DNA of 64,000 bases from Streptomyces shenzhenensis (GTDB lineage Bacteria; Actinomycetota; Actinomycetes; Streptomycetales; Streptomycetaceae), in the NCBI RefSeq assembly GCF_003688995.1, contig NZ_PENI01000029.1, positions 57,416-121,415 of the forward strand, read 5' to 3'. The translations under genes and the position numbers were made by a program. The notes below the pieces were generated by a model. The model was given only the letters and a program-made list of their open reading frames with translations, searched no databases and was not told the DNA's origin. Positions 1-7,537 of this stretch are shown in pieces; the stretch's first letter is position 1; every line of letters begins with the position of its first letter.

Positions 1-263
1 AGAGGGCCGCGCCGCGGCCGACCGTCGGCGCCGACAAGGTGGCCCGTTTCATCGTCGGCGGCGTCGGCAGGGCCGGCGTCACGGTCACCTGCGACCCGAC
101 CGTGGTCAACGGCAACCCGGGGCTCCTCGTGCGCGTGAACGGCGAACTCGACGGCGTCATCGCGATCCGGGTCGAGGACACCCGCATCACCGGCCTCTAC
201 TACGTCCGCAACCCGGAAAAACTGACCCATATCACCTCAGAAACCCCCCTCACCCTGCGCTGA
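1..263 (+). CDS. SigJ-like ECF sigma factor, C-terminal fragment
   Basis: Only the last 87 or so codons are in the window; the reading frame enters at base 3. The visible end, with GADKVARF, a beta-rich stretch and the terminal block GLYYVRNPEKL, is the usual close of the SnoaL-like domain carried by SigJ-type (ECF41-like) sigma factors. In that family the C-terminal extension modulates sigma activity. The sigma-2 and sigma-4 DNA-binding regions lie outside the window, so the assignment rests on the tail alone. The stop is at 261-263; the next gene reads toward it from the other strand, leaving about 50 bases between. Confidence 0.7.
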   Translation, partial: RAAPRPTVGADKVARFIVGGVGRAGVTVTCDPTVVNGNPGLLVRVNGELDGVIAIRVEDTRITGLYYVRNPEKLTHITSETPLTLR

Positions 264-312
264 ACACCGGTGGCGCAACTGGCCGCCTGGGCATCGGGCG
301 AGCCGGATCACC

Positions 313-720
313 TCACCCGTCAGGCCGTCGCGGTGCCCGGTCGGCCTCGGTGATCTCGTCGTCGACCCAGACGAAGGGCCGGCCGTCCGCCCAGTCGACC
401 AGGGGCCGGGTCTTCCAGTGCAGCAGCGCGGACGGCTCGTCCTCGTCGGGCCATTCGACCACCGGCAGCGGGGGCAGTCCGAGCCAGGGCGAGACGCAGG
501 TGTTCGCGTCGTCCATCCAGGTGGTGGCCCAGACCAGCTCGCAGCCGAGGGCCGCGAGGCGGGGGCCGAGCCGGGGATCGATGCGGGCCAGCAGCGGATG
601 CCCGGCGGCGGACCCCGGCGGCCCGGACCCCGGCAGCGTGGTGTCCGGCTCGTACTCGGGGTACGGGCCGGACGCCCCGAACGGGAGCAGCGTCCCGTCG
701 ATGTCGAGGAAGAGCAGCAT
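313..720 (-). CDS. HAD-fold small hydrolase-like protein
   Basis: A 135-residue protein that opens with LLFLDIDGTLLPFG, the DxDG nucleophile motif of HAD phosphohydrolases. It ends with a VWVDDEI acidic motif of the kind that binds magnesium in the family. It is short and lacks a cap, resembling the compact HAD domains of the 'Swiss Army Knife' RNA-repair type (established family). The exact substrate cannot be read from sequence. An in-frame GTG lies at 723 directly before the ATG chosen; neither has a clear ribosome binding site. It is followed downstream by nothing on its own strand and sits 72 bases from the phosphotransferase gene upstream. Confidence 0.65.
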   Translation of the reverse strand: MLLFLDIDGTLLPFGASGPYPEYEPDTTLPGSGPPGSAAGHPLLARIDPRLGPRLAALGCELVWATTWMDDANTCVSPWLGLPPLPVVEWPDEDEPSALLHWKTRPLVDWADGRPFVWVDDEITEADRAPRRPDG

Positions 721-792
721 CACCCCAGGATCGGGTATGCGGCCCGGCCCCGGCGAGGGGCACCGCGCGGCTCCCCCGGCCGCGCCAGGCTC

Positions 793-2967
793 TCAGGCCA
801 GGGCGCGGGCCAGGTAGGGGTTTGCGGTGGCGCGGGTCGGGAGGCCCAGGGAGCCGGTCGCCGCCGCCAGTGTCATGGCGTACGAGTCCACGGCCCGGCG
901 GACGTTGGGGGCGTCCAGGCTCGCGCCGGTCACCAGGCGGTCGAGGTCCACATAGGCCGACCGTACGATCTCGATCCACCGGTAGACCCGCCAGTCCCGC
1001 AGCCAGTCGACGGTGTGCCGCTCGGGCAGCCGCTCCTCCCAGCGGCGGAACATACGGTCGCGGATCTCCGGCCGGGTCGGGGTGAGATGCATGTGCCGGA
1101 CCAGGTCGTAGAGCGGGTCGCCGACGACCGCCATCTCCCAGTCGATGAGGGTGAGCGCCAGCGCGTCCTCCCGGCGGACCAGGTTCCAGGGGTTCAGGTC
1201 GCCGTGCAGCAGGGCGGGCTCCCGGTGGCTCACCGTGTGCCGGGCCAGGATCTGCCGGAGCCGGTCGGCGTCGGGCAGCCCGAGCAGCCGGGCGAGCTGC
1301 TGCGACGCCTTCGGCAACTCCCCCACCAGGAGCACGAGTTGGTCGCACAGCCAGCTGTAGAACCGGCCCTCGCCCGCGGCCGGGTCGAGCGCCTTGTAGT
1401 TCACCTGTGTCAGCGCGCCGAGCTGGTCCACGAGCCGGTCCGCCTCGTGCGGCAGCAGTCCGTGCACCGGGTGGTTGGGGGGCTGGTCGGCCCTGCGCGG
1501 CCCCTCGTAGGTGTGGATGGCGAACCGCTCGCCCTGGTAACCGGTTCCCAGGGCGAGGAACTTCGGTGCGGACACCCCGACCCGGGACAGTTCGATGGCC
1601 CGCAGGACGGCGTGCTCGCTCAGGAAGCCGCGCTCGCGCCGGCAGACGTTGGCCACCTTGCGCCGCACCACGACGGGGAAGTCGATGCCCGGCACCCGCA
1701 CCACCGAATTGAGGTGGCCGGTCCCCTTGAAGACACGGCTGGCCGACGCGGCGCCCTCCGCGAACAGGGCCGGACGCACGGCCGAACGGGGGAAGTCGGG
1801 GTGCTCCGGCGCCCGCAGGTCGGGGTTCCAGTCACTGACCTTGGCGGACAGGCCGAGGCCGCCGTTCCTGGCGGCCCGCCAGCGGAAGAGGATCCGCTCG
1901 ATCTCCAGCTCGCCCGGCACGTTGCGGAGCCTGAGCGGTTCGGCCGCCGCCTCCAGGGCGCGGCGCACCGCGGTCGTCGCGTCGTCCAGGCTCTTCTGGT
2001 CGGACGTGCCCTGGAGCCGGTCGGCGGCCCGCATCACGTCCGGGTAGACGGACTGCGCCCGTTCGAAGGCGATGTAGTGGCGCAGGTCCTTGCCCAGGCC
2101 GTTGACGGCGGCCGGGCGGATCAGCCGCATGGCGTCCGCCCAGGCGTCGATCACCTCGCCCCACTGATGGGCCGGGTACTGCATGCGCACGAGGTGCGTG
2201 GCGAGATCGTGCAGGGGGTCGCCGTAGGTCGCCAGCTCCCAGTCGACGCAGATGAGCGGCGGGAGCCCGCTGTACGACATGATCAGGTTGTCGCGGTGCA
2301 GATCGGCGTGGAGCAGGCTGTACGGCCGCCGGGCCATGGCGGGAACCCGCTCGGCCAACCGAATCAGGGCGTCCTCCGGAATGCCCAGCGCGGTGAGCAG
2401 CCCACCGAATTCCCGCCAATTGGGCTGCCTGATCTGGCGGTCCGCCAGGTGCGCCAGCGTCTGCAGGAAGCCCTGGCTGTCCTTGTCGTTGCGCGGCCAG
2501 ACCGCCGGCAGCGGGGGCAGCACCTCGCGCCGTACCTGGGCCATCTGGGCGAGCAGGCCGACCAGCGCCTTGATGAGCAGGGCGTCGACCGGTTTGCCGT
2601 TGTCGCACACGCTGGACAGGGGAATGCCCTCGACATAGCTGTGCAGGGCGTAGCCGTCGCCCTTGGCGAGGCACTCCGGTACGTGCGGCAGGATGCCCCG
2701 CAGCGCGCCCAGGATCTCCGCCTCGTCCTGCCAGGTCCTGATCACCACGGGCAGCGCGTCGGCGCGGCGGATCCGTACGGTCACGGAGGTGCCGGCCTCG
2801 CGCCCCAGCAGCAGCGACACGTCCTCGGCCAGCGGCAGGACGTAGTTCTGGTTGTGGTGCCCGCTGCTCGCCTGTCCCAGGTCCGCGGCCCGGTCCACGA
2901 AGACGCCGATGGCGTCGGATCTGGCGCTTTCCCCGAAGTGCCGATGGGGAAGAGGAGGTGCGCCCAC
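793..2967 (-). CDS. tandem two-domain APH-type phosphotransferase
   Basis: A 724-residue protein made of two successive aminoglycoside-phosphotransferase/choline-kinase folds. The first half contains LLHADLHRDNL followed by VDWELATYGDPLHDL; the second contains LLHGDLNPWNL followed by IDWEMAVVGDPLYDL. Each pair is a Brenner-type catalytic HxDxxxxN motif plus the metal-binding D, so both halves look catalytically complete. Single-domain relatives are about 300 residues, so this is a fusion or internal duplication. Substrates of the family range from aminoglycosides to homoserine and choline; nothing here fixes one. The start is uncertain: the GTG at 2967 has a weak Shine-Dalgarno sequence and the N-terminal 20 residues are low-complexity. 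A palindrome lies about 85 bases upstream. Confidence 0.75.
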   Translation of the reverse strand: MGAPPLPHRHFGESARSDAIGVFVDRAADLGQASSGHHNQNYVLPLAEDVSLLLGREAGTSVTVRIRRADALPVVIRTWQDEAEILGALRGILPHVPECLAKGDGYALHSYVEGIPLSSVCDNGKPVDALLIKALVGLLAQMAQVRREVLPPLPAVWPRNDKDSQGFLQTLAHLADRQIRQPNWREFGGLLTALGIPEDALIRLAERVPAMARRPYSLLHADLHRDNLIMSYSGLPPLICVDWELATYGDPLHDLATHLVRMQYPAHQWGEVIDAWADAMRLIRPAAVNGLGKDLRHYIAFERAQSVYPDVMRAADRLQGTSDQKSLDDATTAVRRALEAAAEPLRLRNVPGELEIERILFRWRAARNGGLGLSAKVSDWNPDLRAPEHPDFPRSAVRPALFAEGAASASRVFKGTGHLNSVVRVPGIDFPVVVRRKVANVCRRERGFLSEHAVLRAIELSRVGVSAPKFLALGTGYQGERFAIHTYEGPRRADQPPNHPVHGLLPHEADRLVDQLGALTQVNYKALDPAAGEGRFYSWLCDQLVLLVGELPKASQQLARLLGLPDADRLRQILARHTVSHREPALLHGDLNPWNLVRREDALALTLIDWEMAVVGDPLYDLVRHMHLTPTRPEIRDRMFRRWEERLPERHTVDWLRDWRVYRWIEIVRSAYVDLDRLVTGASLDAPNVRRAVDSYAMTLAAATGSLGLPTRATANPYLARALA

Positions 2968-3051
2968 TGGCCGCTCCGGGTGACTCGCAAGAAAGAGAAA
3001 GGTATGCCAAACAGTAATTGCGGGTGCTATCAGGCACGACCGGAGTCAGAC

Positions 3052-3063
3052 GTGAGTACTCAC
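3052..3063. promoter_or_regulatory. 12-bp perfect palindrome upstream of the tandem kinase gene
   Basis: GTGAGTACTCAC is a perfect dyad in the 235-base gap between the tandem phosphotransferase start and the GntR stop. The position, about 85 bases upstream of the phosphotransferase start, suits an operator, but no cognate regulator can be named. Confidence 0.3.
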
Positions 3064-3202
3064 AACGGGTGGTTGGGGTGCCACGCTTCTCGTTGAGGTC
3101 GTTCGGAACGGATCGGTTCGCCGCCCCTGAGGCGACGGAGCCGTCGTCCTACGGTGCGCGAATGGTAGCGCACCGGCCCGCCCCCGCCCGGCGGCGCCAC
3201 CG

Positions 3203-4078
3203 CTATTCGGCGAGCTTGTCCCAGACCGAGTCGAACCACGACTGCATGCCGGCCACGAACACCGAACCCGGCGCGTTCGGGTCCGCGTCCGTCACATGGT
3301 GGGTCAGGGTGGCGCCGAGACCGAGGACGTCGAGGGCCGTGATCACCTCGCCGCTGTCCAGCTCCATCCGACGTTCGATCACGTCGTACATGCCGTGCAG
3401 CACCTCGGTGCCGTTGAGCAGATAGAGCTTGAAGGCCGGAACCAGCGGTACGTGGCAGATCTGCACGTCGACGGAGCGCACCAGCTCCTCCGTCGACAGG
3501 TCCTTCATCAGGCCGCGCAGCGAGTCCGTGTGGCGTCGGCTGATGGCCGCCAGGCGCGCCCTCGGGCGCTCGTCGGCCGGGTCGTCCTTGACCCGCGGAT
3601 ACGGCAGCCGCAGCCCTTCGGAGGGCAGCAGCATGCGCAGGGCGATGCGCTCCGGGTGGATGAAGCCGCCGTGGATGCGCTCCACCTGGAGGCGGATGTG
3701 CGCGTCCAGCGACTCGGAGGTCAACGTGAAGACATCCAGGGTGACTTCGGGCCGCTCGAACGCCTCGCTGATGAGGGGGCCGAGCGTCACACCCCGGCTG
3801 GAGCGGGTGGCCCTGGGCGTCGGGGAGTGTATGCGCTGGGTCTTGGCCACCCGCCAGCCGCTGCCCTGGCGGGATGCGATCCAGTTCTCGCTGGCCAGTT
3901 CCCGCAGCGCCCGCTGCACCGTGTCCCGGGAGACCTCGAACTCCTCGGCGAGGTCGCGTTCCGACGGCAGGAAGGAGCTCAGCGGATAGGTGCCGTCGGT
4001 GATCCGGGTCCGCAGTTCGTCGGAGACCCGTTGGAACTTCCGGCCTCCGCCGCCGTCACCCGCATGTTGCGCAGCCAC
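3203..4078 (-). CDS. GntR-type regulator, DevA/DevE paralogue
   Basis: A 291-residue regulator with an N-terminal winged helix (LRTRITDGTYPLSSFLPSER, then RDTVQRALREL) and a roughly 200-residue C-terminal domain. That domain shares unmistakable blocks with the two paralogues 1 and 2.3 kb away: LLPS, the PxxKLYLLNGxE motif, and a closing WFDxxWD motif. The start is taken at GTG 4078 because the frame upstream runs through the presumed promoter. The C-terminal domain belongs to the group typified by S. coelicolor DevA, required for aerial development (established knowledge for DevA, not for this copy). It is divergent from a tiny membrane-protein gene, with a 16-bp perfect palindrome between them. 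Confidence 0.75.
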   Translation of the reverse strand: MAAQHAGDGGGGRKFQRVSDELRTRITDGTYPLSSFLPSERDLAEEFEVSRDTVQRALRELASENWIASRQGSGWRVAKTQRIHSPTPRATRSSRGVTLGPLISEAFERPEVTLDVFTLTSESLDAHIRLQVERIHGGFIHPERIALRMLLPSEGLRLPYPRVKDDPADERPRARLAAISRRHTDSLRGLMKDLSTEELVRSVDVQICHVPLVPAFKLYLLNGTEVLHGMYDVIERRMELDSGEVITALDVLGLGATLTHHVTDADPNAPGSVFVAGMQSWFDSVWDKLAE

Positions 4079-4190
4079 GCCTCGACCGTACCGCTTTCGG
4101 GCCACTGGCAAACCAATTACCCCATCGGACAGGCGGATTGGCCGGGCGGTTAAGCGATCAGCCAACCAGGGCAGACCATCATCAGGCAAC

Positions 4191-4206
4191 CAGTCCAATT
4201 GGACTG
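4191..4206. promoter_or_regulatory. 16-bp perfect palindrome, likely GntR operator
   Basis: CAGTCCAATTGGACTG is a perfect 8+8 dyad in the divergent region between the GntR gene (start 4078) and the small membrane-protein gene (start 4248), about 40 bases upstream of the latter. GntR regulators bind such short symmetric sites and commonly control the divergent pair. That it is bound by the adjacent regulator is inference. Confidence 0.5.
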
Positions 4207-4247
4207 ATCACGGATGGCACGCCGAAACTGGATAGGGGGTGGTGGGC

Positions 4248-4430
4248 ATGCTGCAGCCTCAGATCACCGGGGCGCTCCTCGAACTGTTCCTCGGCATGGC
4301 GGCGCAGGCGAAGCTCGGGCTCATCGGCGTGGTACTGCTGATGACGGTGGGCGTGGGCATACGGGCGCAGCGGGTGGGACTGGCCGTCGGGACCGCCCTG
4401 GTGTTCACCCTGCTGATGACTCAGGCCTGA
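4248..4430 (+). CDS. small two-helix membrane protein paired with GntR
   Basis: A 60-residue protein with two hydrophobic segments, about residues 21-38 and 42-58, separated by a short basic turn (RAQR), so a hairpin in the membrane. The start is ATG 4248, eight bases after AGGGGG. It is homologous to the protein at 6233-6421: both have an IG(V/L)xLLxT(I/V)GV block, a basic turn and a second helix ending in LL. Its last 10 bases overlap the 3' end of devB, which converges on it. Function unknown. The repeated pairing with DevA-type regulators suggests it belongs to the same regulatory module. Confidence 0.65.
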   Translation: MLQPQITGALLELFLGMAAQAKLGLIGVVLLMTVGVGIRAQRVGLAVGTALVFTLLMTQA

Positions 4431-5206
4431 GCGCGGAGCAGGGTCAGGACCGTCGACAGCGAGTGCACGATCACGGTGGCGCCCGCCTCGCGGAGGATCT
4501 TCTCCTTGCGGTCGTTACGCGCGTAGCCCAGGAACGGAACCCCGGCGGCGTTCGCGGCGGCGAGGTCCGAGGGGGTGTCGCCGATCATCAGGGCAGCCGA
4601 GGGGGCCGCGCCCATCGCGTTCAGCGCGCGGTTGAGGCAGTGCGGGTCCGGCTTCAGGTGCTGGAGCTCCTGGGTGCGGCCGTAGATGTGGGGGACGAAA
4701 CAGGAGGTGAGGCCGCGGCCCAGCAGGTATTCACGCACCACCCGCGGGGAGTTGTTGGTGGCGATGGCGAGCCGGGAGCCGACCGCCGTCCAGGTGCGGA
4801 TCACCGGGTCGGCGTACGCGGTGGGCATCGCCGTGGCCGTGGCCCGCAGCTCCTCCTGGGTGAGACGTTCCTCCAGTTCCGCGACCAGGTCGCTGCCGGG
4901 GTGTCTGCGGTCCACGGCGCGCAGCACGACGTGCGGGTCCAGGGACTCCCGTTCCGGCTCCGTGAGCAGTCCGTGCAGGCCCCGCCCCTCCAGCCACTCC
5001 ACCAGGTCGACCGCCACCCGCTCCGCCGCGTGTCCGGCGAACAGCCGGCAGATCGGTCCGTCGAAGTCCCAGAGCACGACGCGGGCGCGCGCGATCAGCT
5101 CCGTGAGATGGTCCGCCTCGGCCTGGGTGGCGTCCAGGATCCCGCCCCGGTTGTCGTCTTCGGTCTCAGCTGGCACCGATTCAGTCTGCTTCGTGTCAGA
5201 AGTCAC
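4421..5206 (-). CDS. devB: HAD-family phosphatase DevB
   Basis: A 261-residue HAD hydrolase with all four motifs: I, VLWDFDGPICRLF; II, AIATNNS; III, LKPDP; IV, IGDTPSDLAAANAAG. It has a helical cap between I and II, so it is a phosphoglycolate-phosphatase-like enzyme. The start is GTG 5206, which shares one base with the TAG of devA (TAGTG). Such translational coupling fixes the start over a longer frame reaching 5257. In S. coelicolor the gene after devA is devB, a putative phosphatase/hydrolase, and the arrangement here is the same. The substrate is not known. The 3' end overlaps the convergent small membrane-protein gene by 10 bases. Confidence 0.85.
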   Translation of the reverse strand: MTSDTKQTESVPAETEDDNRGGILDATQAEADHLTELIARARVVLWDFDGPICRLFAGHAAERVAVDLVEWLEGRGLHGLLTEPERESLDPHVVLRAVDRRHPGSDLVAELEERLTQEELRATATAMPTAYADPVIRTWTAVGSRLAIATNNSPRVVREYLLGRGLTSCFVPHIYGRTQELQHLKPDPHCLNRALNAMGAAPSAALMIGDTPSDLAAANAAGVPFLGYARNDRKEKILREAGATVIVHSLSTVLTLLRAQA

Positions 5207-6057
5207 TAGGAGAGTGTCAGGTCCGAAGTGATGGTTTCCCAGAGGGCGTCGAACCACTTCTGCGATTGCTCCACGAACGCGGCGTCCCGCTGCCCGGCCC
5301 GCCGCTCGAAGGAGAAGAGGAGCGACTGGGAGCCCAGGGTGTCGTACATCTCCAGCGTTCCGCTGTCCGTGGGCTCCTCGCGGCGCGCGACCATGTAGTA
5401 GCCGATCAGCGCCTCCGCCCCGTTGAGCAGGTACAGCTTCACCGGCGGGGTGAACGGCAGAGCCCGGAACGTGACATGCACGTCGACGTCGTGCGTGGAG
5501 CGCAGGGCGTGGAGGTTGTACGTCAGGACCTGGCCCTGGGCGTTGCGCATCGCCAGCCAGCGCTGGTGGACCGGGTCCTCCTCGCCACGCCCCTCGACCG
5601 GGACCGGGAAGGCGAGGTTGATGTCCCTGGACGGCAGCAGGATGCGTACGTCGAGCCGCTCCGGGCGGACGCGGCCCTCGTGGATCTGGCGCAGGGGCTC
5701 GCTCATCGCCAGCATCAGGGTCTCGGCGGTGAGGCAGACCGCGTCGATGCGCACGCGGGGCGCCGAGAACGCCTCCGCCAGCCGGGGGCCCAGTCCGACC
5801 ATGGTCGGCTGGGGCTCGTCGCGCGCGGGCGCCGGCTCGGCGATGCGCGGCGGGCTGCCCTTGCTGACGTTGCTGAGCAGACCGTCCCCCTGGAGCACGC
5901 GCAGCGCCTGGCGCACGGCGCCGCGCTCGACACCGAACTCCTCGGCCAGTTCGGCCTGGGTGGGCAGGCGGTCGCCGGCCTTCAGGTCTCCGACGCGGAT
6001 ACGTTCCCGCAGGGTGTCGGCGATCTCCTGGGGCGTAAGCCTTCTGCTGCCGTTCAT
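5206..6057 (-). CDS. devA: GntR-family developmental regulator DevA
   Basis: A 283-residue GntR regulator. The winged helix is at residues 10-75 (ADTLRERIRVGDLKAGDRLP, then GAVRQALRVLQ); the C-terminal sensor-like domain includes RILLPSRDINLAFPVPV, HVTFRALPFTPPVKLYLLNG and the final KWFDALWETI. The start ATG 6057 follows AGGAG by nine bases; an upstream in-frame TTG/GTG extension is less well supported. The order, with coupled HAD phosphatase downstream and a close paralogue upstream, is that of S. coelicolor devAB/devE, where DevA is needed for aerial mycelium development (established). No ligand-binding fold can be named with certainty. Conserved repeats in its promoter point to autoregulation (inference). 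Confidence 0.88.
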   Translation of the reverse strand: MNGSRRLTPQEIADTLRERIRVGDLKAGDRLPTQAELAEEFGVERGAVRQALRVLQGDGLLSNVSKGSPPRIAEPAPARDEPQPTMVGLGPRLAEAFSAPRVRIDAVCLTAETLMLAMSEPLRQIHEGRVRPERLDVRILLPSRDINLAFPVPVEGRGEEDPVHQRWLAMRNAQGQVLTYNLHALRSTHDVDVHVTFRALPFTPPVKLYLLNGAEALIGYYMVARREEPTDSGTLEMYDTLGSQSLLFSFERRAGQRDAAFVEQSQKWFDALWETITSDLTLS

Positions 6058-6087
6058 TGCCACGTTCTCCTGGGTCACGACCAAACG

Positions 6088-6180
6088 CTACAACTTCGAT
6101 CCATCTGGCGGGAGTTGCCTAGAAGTTGTTTATGGATGGTAGCCAAGTGGGGACAATCCAAGCAGAGTTGGTTGCCAACT
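6088..6180. promoter_or_regulatory. devA divergent operator blocks (copy A)
   Basis: Two blocks lie between devA and the divergent membrane-protein gene. Block 1 (6088-6116) reads CTACAACTTC, three variable bases, CCATCT, then CGGNAGTT. Block 2 (6166-6180) is the dyad AGTTGGTTGCCAACT, with six-base arms. Both recur upstream of devE at 7334-7362 and 7412-7426 with the same 78-bp offset. Conservation in the two paralogous promoters argues for binding by DevA/DevE-type proteins. Confidence 0.6.
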
Positions 6181-6232
6181 TAGCCAAGTTGGCGGAAGTT
6201 TTGCTTCCTGGCAGCCTGAAGGGGGAACCACC

Positions 6233-6421
6233 GTGCCTGCCCTCGCCCTCATCTCCGCCGTCTTCGTCGTCGGCTTCGAACAGCTCGTGCAGTGGAAGTA
6301 CGGCGCCACCGGCATCGTCGGCCTGTTGCTGCTCACCATAGGCGTCAAGGCGAAGAGCCCGACGGTCAGCTCGGCCGGCGCGGTGCTGCTCGCCGTCCTG
6401 CTGACCGGTCGCGCCCTATGA
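6233..6421 (+). CDS. small two-helix membrane protein divergent from devA
   Basis: A 62-residue membrane hairpin with helices at about residues 24-39 and 46-60. It starts at GTG 6233, seven bases after AGGGGG. The GIVGLLLLTIGVKAK block aligns with the protein at 4248-4430, so the two are paralogues kept beside two different DevA-type regulators. Its stop overlaps the 3' end of the convergent devE gene by six bases, repeating the geometry of the first module. No function is known to me. The divergent start, 176 bases from devA with shared operator blocks, implies joint control. Confidence 0.68.
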   Translation: MPALALISAVFVVGFEQLVQWKYGATGIVGLLLLTIGVKAKSPTVSSAGAVLLAVLLTGRAL

Positions 6422-7324
6422 CGTCAGCTGCAACTCCGAACTGATCGTCTCCCACAGCGCGTTGAACCAGAGATGGGACTGCTCCACGAAGGTCGTGTCA
6501 CGCAGTCCGGCACCCTGCTCGAAGCCGAACAGCATCGACCGGGTGCCGTCGGAGTCGTACATCTCCAGCTGCTCGTGCTCGATCTCCCGCTCGCGCCGGG
6601 ACAGCGTGTAGTAAGCGAACAGCGCCTCCGCGCCGTTGAGCAGATAGAGCTTCACGGGCGGGGTGAACGGCAGCGCCCGGAACGTGACGTGTACGTCGAT
6701 GCCGTGCGTGGCGCGCAGCGCCAGCAGGTTGTGCTGCAGCACCTGGCCCTGCGCATTGCGCTGGGCCAGCCAGCGACGGTGCAGCAGGCCCGCGGCCGAG
6801 GCCTCCACCGGGGCCGGGAAGGCGAGGTCGATGTCACGGCTGGGCAGCAGGACACGGACGTCGACCTTGGCCGGTTTCAGCCTGCCGGCGTGGATCTGGC
6901 GCAGGGGCTCGCCGATCGCGAGCGTGAGCGAGACGGAGGTCAGGCACAGGGCGTCTATCTCGACGTGCGGGGCCGCGAAGGCGGCGGCCACCCGGGACGC
7001 GAGAGCCACCATGGTGGGCTGCGGAGGGGCCCCGGGACCGGCCGGGACACGGGCGAGACCCAGGTCGGGGGCCACCGTGGCGGGCGCGCCCTTGGAGACG
7101 TTGGTGAGCAGGCGTTCCGACTGCAGGATGCGCAGCGCCTGCCGTACGGCACCGCGCTCCACGCCGAACTCGTCGGCCAGCCTGGCCTGCGTGGGCATGC
7201 GCTGGCCGGGGCGGAGCACGCCAGACCTGATCCTGGCGCGCAACTCGTCGGCCACCTCGTGGTGTGACTTCTGTGGCCGCTGTGACCTCTCCCGCCCAGT
7301 GGCGGCGGCGTGTTCCGGGTCCAC
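6416..7324 (-). CDS. devE: GntR-family regulator, DevA paralogue DevE
   Basis: A 302-residue paralogue of DevA. It shares the winged helix with an almost identical recognition region (FGVERGAVRQALRILQ) and a C-terminal domain with VLLPSRDIDLAFPAPV, HVTFRALPFTPPVKLYLLNG and FNALWETI. The near-identical recognition helix predicts overlapping operators, which fits the duplicated sequence blocks upstream of both genes. The start is GTG 7324, with AGGG seven bases before it; the N-terminus is about 20 residues longer than DevA's. In S. coelicolor the corresponding neighbour is devE. Unlike the other two modules, no small membrane-protein gene is recognisable on its divergent side. Confidence 0.8.
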   Translation of the reverse strand: MDPEHAAATGRERSQRPQKSHHEVADELRARIRSGVLRPGQRMPTQARLADEFGVERGAVRQALRILQSERLLTNVSKGAPATVAPDLGLARVPAGPGAPPQPTMVALASRVAAAFAAPHVEIDALCLTSVSLTLAIGEPLRQIHAGRLKPAKVDVRVLLPSRDIDLAFPAPVEASAAGLLHRRWLAQRNAQGQVLQHNLLALRATHGIDVHVTFRALPFTPPVKLYLLNGAEALFAYYTLSRREREIEHEQLEMYDSDGTRSMLFGFEQGAGLRDTTFVEQSHLWFNALWETISSELQLTS

Positions 7325-7333
7325 AAAGAAACC

Positions 7334-7426
7334 CTACAACTTCCCGCCATCTTTCGGCAGTTCATGGGAAGGTGGTTATGAGCCGCTTCCAAGCGGAGAT
7401 AAGTACAGTGAAGTTGGTAGCCAACT
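7334..7426. promoter_or_regulatory. devE operator blocks (copy B)
   Basis: Second copy of the devA-type blocks: CTACAACTTC to AGTT at 7334-7362 and the dyad AGTTGGTAGCCAACT at 7412-7426. The spacing equals copy A. The block nearest the gene begins about 10 bases upstream of the devE start and so probably covers its promoter. The far dyad is followed by TTAG and CAA in both copies. Confidence 0.58.
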
Positions 7427-7465
7427 TAGGCAACCTGGTCATACTTCCCGGTGGTTGGCCGACCG

Positions 7466-7487
7466 GGCTCCCTTCCGGAGGGGAGCC
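7466..7487. terminator. hairpin downstream of the devE far operator
   Basis: GGCTCCC (7466-7472) pairs with GGGAGCC (7481-7487) across an eight-base loop, with extra CCG/CGG pairing outside. It has no T-tract, as is usual in Streptomyces. It would end a transcript started rightward from the devE operator region. No coding sequence is seen between the operator and the hairpin. Confidence 0.35.
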
Positions 7488-7537
7488 GGGAGCCTGGTCG
7501 GTCCGGCTCGACCGTGTAGCGAACCGCCGCCGCCGGA

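Noticed and set aside
418..3096. 892-codon rightward open frame over the phosphotransferase gene
   Set aside because: Antisense shadow in GC-rich DNA. The leftward frame carries complete catalytic motifs, whereas this one is low-complexity Arg/Gly/Pro sequence.
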